Below, piece after piece: positions 63,255 to 64,000 of a stretch of DNA of 64,000 nucleotides (the stretch's first letter is position 1; each line of letters starts with the position of its first letter). Made by a program: the position numbers and the translations under genes. The stretch comes from Chitinophaga niabensis (GTDB lineage Bacteria; Bacteroidota; Bacteroidia; Chitinophagales; Chitinophagaceae). The DNA is taken from contig NZ_CP154260.1 in NCBI RefSeq assembly GCF_039545795.1, forward strand, positions 5,709,001 through 5,773,000, written 5' to 3'. The notes beneath the pieces are model-generated. The model worked only from the letters and a program-made list of their open reading frames with translations. It searched no databases and was not told where the DNA came from.

Positions 63255-64000
63255 TTATACCTTATTATAATGCAGACAATACAATCCTTAAGGCTATGCA
63301 GTCGCTTGCCGATCAAACATATATGCCGGGAGAAGTGATCATCGTGGACGATGGAAGTGAACCATTGAAAAAAGCAGTTTTGCATATAAACCCTGCTCAA
63401 TTTCCATTTAAAGTGATTATCGCTGACCAGGGAATGAATAAAGGCGCTCCCTCCGCAAGGAACCAGGGAAAGTCCATTGCTGCAAATGAGTATATAGCTT
63501 TCCTGGATGCGGACGATGCATGGGTGAAAAACAAATTGGCCGTACAGGTAAAAATGATAGAAGACCTGCAATGCGATCTGCTTTATACAGAATATAGTGA
63601 ATCCTTCCCCGGAGAAGTTCCGTCTTCCGTAAATCCGGATCAGGTTCTCCATATTAGTTATCGCGATGTTTTAAGAAAGAACCTCTCGCCGGTTACCCTT
63701 TTAATGAAAAAGGACTTGCCACTCAAATTCGATGAACGGTTAAGGCGCTGCGACGATTTTAAGTTATCAATAGAAGCACTTGCCGGTGGGTTTAAGATCG
63801 TCAAAATTGACCTTCCTTATTCTTACGGATTTAAATTTGCAATAGGCCATGCAGGGCTAACCAAATCACTTTTTAAAATGTCTTCCTCTTTCCTGAGGGC
63901 CTGCGCATTGATCTCTATGGAAAAACCCAAATTAACACCATTAATGACGGTTTTTGCACTGTTCGAGATAACAAAATTCCCCGTAAGGGTTCTCAAAACA
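63224..64000 (+). CDS. Family 2 glycosyltransferase, 3' end cut by window edge
   Basis: The frame from ATG 63224 is open for 259 codons to the window end. It reads VSVIIPYYNADNTILKAMQSL near the start, then EVIIVDDGSE, SARNQGKSIAANEYIAFLDADDAW (DxD) and a C-terminal hydrophobic stretch. It is a standard GT-A family 2 enzyme. The polysaccharide cluster clearly continues beyond the window. Confidence 0.85.
   Translation, partial: MENSKNTVSVIIPYYNADNTILKAMQSLADQTYMPGEVIIVDDGSEPLKKAVLHINPAQFPFKVIIADQGMNKGAPSARNQGKSIAANEYIAFLDADDAWVKNKLAVQVKMIEDLQCDLLYTEYSESFPGEVPSSVNPDQVLHISYRDVLRKNLSPVTLLMKKDLPLKFDERLRRCDDFKLSIEALAGGFKIVKIDLPYSYGFKFAIGHAGLTKSLFKMSSSFLRACALISMEKPKLTPLMTVFALFEITKFPVRVLKT

Overview
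This window looks like a chromosomal segment of a Bacteroidota bacterium, most likely Chitinophagaceae and close to Chitinophaga. The reasons are two SusC/SusD pairs whose SusC proteins carry an N-terminal STN domain, each with an ECF sigma factor and a FecR anti-sigma factor; a DUF4468 protein; MauE/DUF6520-type small operons; and TAnnTTTG promoter boxes typical of the phylum. I see no rRNA, tRNA, transposase, integrase or CRISPR array. The lineage is inferred from gene families, not from a marker gene.

Left part (1-24 kb). After the end of a DUF2846-like gene comes a small operon (orphan sensor-like protein, MauE-like membrane protein, small exported Cys protein). SusCD system 1 follows (2.1-10.3 kb), with an alpha/alpha-toroid (squalene-cyclase-like) membrane protein downstream of susD and divergent sigma/FecR genes. 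A fuller copy of the small operon (10.9-14.6 kb) adds an AraC regulator and a propeller-like protein. SusCD system 2 (14.7-24.0 kb) has a sigma gene next to susC, with fecR and a TlpA-like thioredoxin gene facing the other way. The MauE, TlpA and Cys-rich exported proteins together suggest thiol-disulfide chemistry in the envelope (inference).

Middle part (24-39.8 kb). This is an accessory region. It holds a nucleotidyltransferase/alpha-beta-hydrolase fusion that has lost its nucleophile and appears frameshifted near its end. It also has a minus-strand block with two paralogous membrane proteins built from about 25 tandem 11-residue repeats, a TIR/deoxyribosyltransferase-like Rossmannoid protein and a winged-helix protein. 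Further along are an RloC/PrrC-like ATPase with a candidate Arg-Glu-His anticodon-nuclease triad, a decayed third copy of the sensor/AraC cassette fused to a truncated Crp-like gene, and two intact Crp-like paralogs behind a palindromic operator candidate. The minus-strand block is the best candidate for an undescribed conflict or signalling system.

Right-centre (39.9-49.6 kb). Two Tat-exported glycan enzymes (GH116-like and GH28-like) diverge from each other. After the GH28-like gene lies a tandem array of five roughly 190-bp units. Each unit has, on the minus strand, a conserved TATCTTTG promoter box and about 40 nt ending in an intrinsic terminator with a U-tract, so it looks like a five-copy small-RNA array. 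Housekeeping-type genes follow (lipoprotein, YdeI/OmdA-like protein, acyltransferase, IDI, ECF sigma factor).

Right end (50-64 kb). This is an exopolysaccharide or O-antigen cluster: an SLBB-type exporter, a Wzz-like protein, a nucleotide-sugar dehydrogenase, rfbF, rfbG, a reductase, a TPP-dependent acetolactate-synthase-like enzyme, rfbH and four glycosyltransferase-type genes running off the edge. rfbFGH plus a TPP enzyme plus a reductase matches the logic of CDP-yersiniose-type branched 3,6-dideoxy sugar synthesis.
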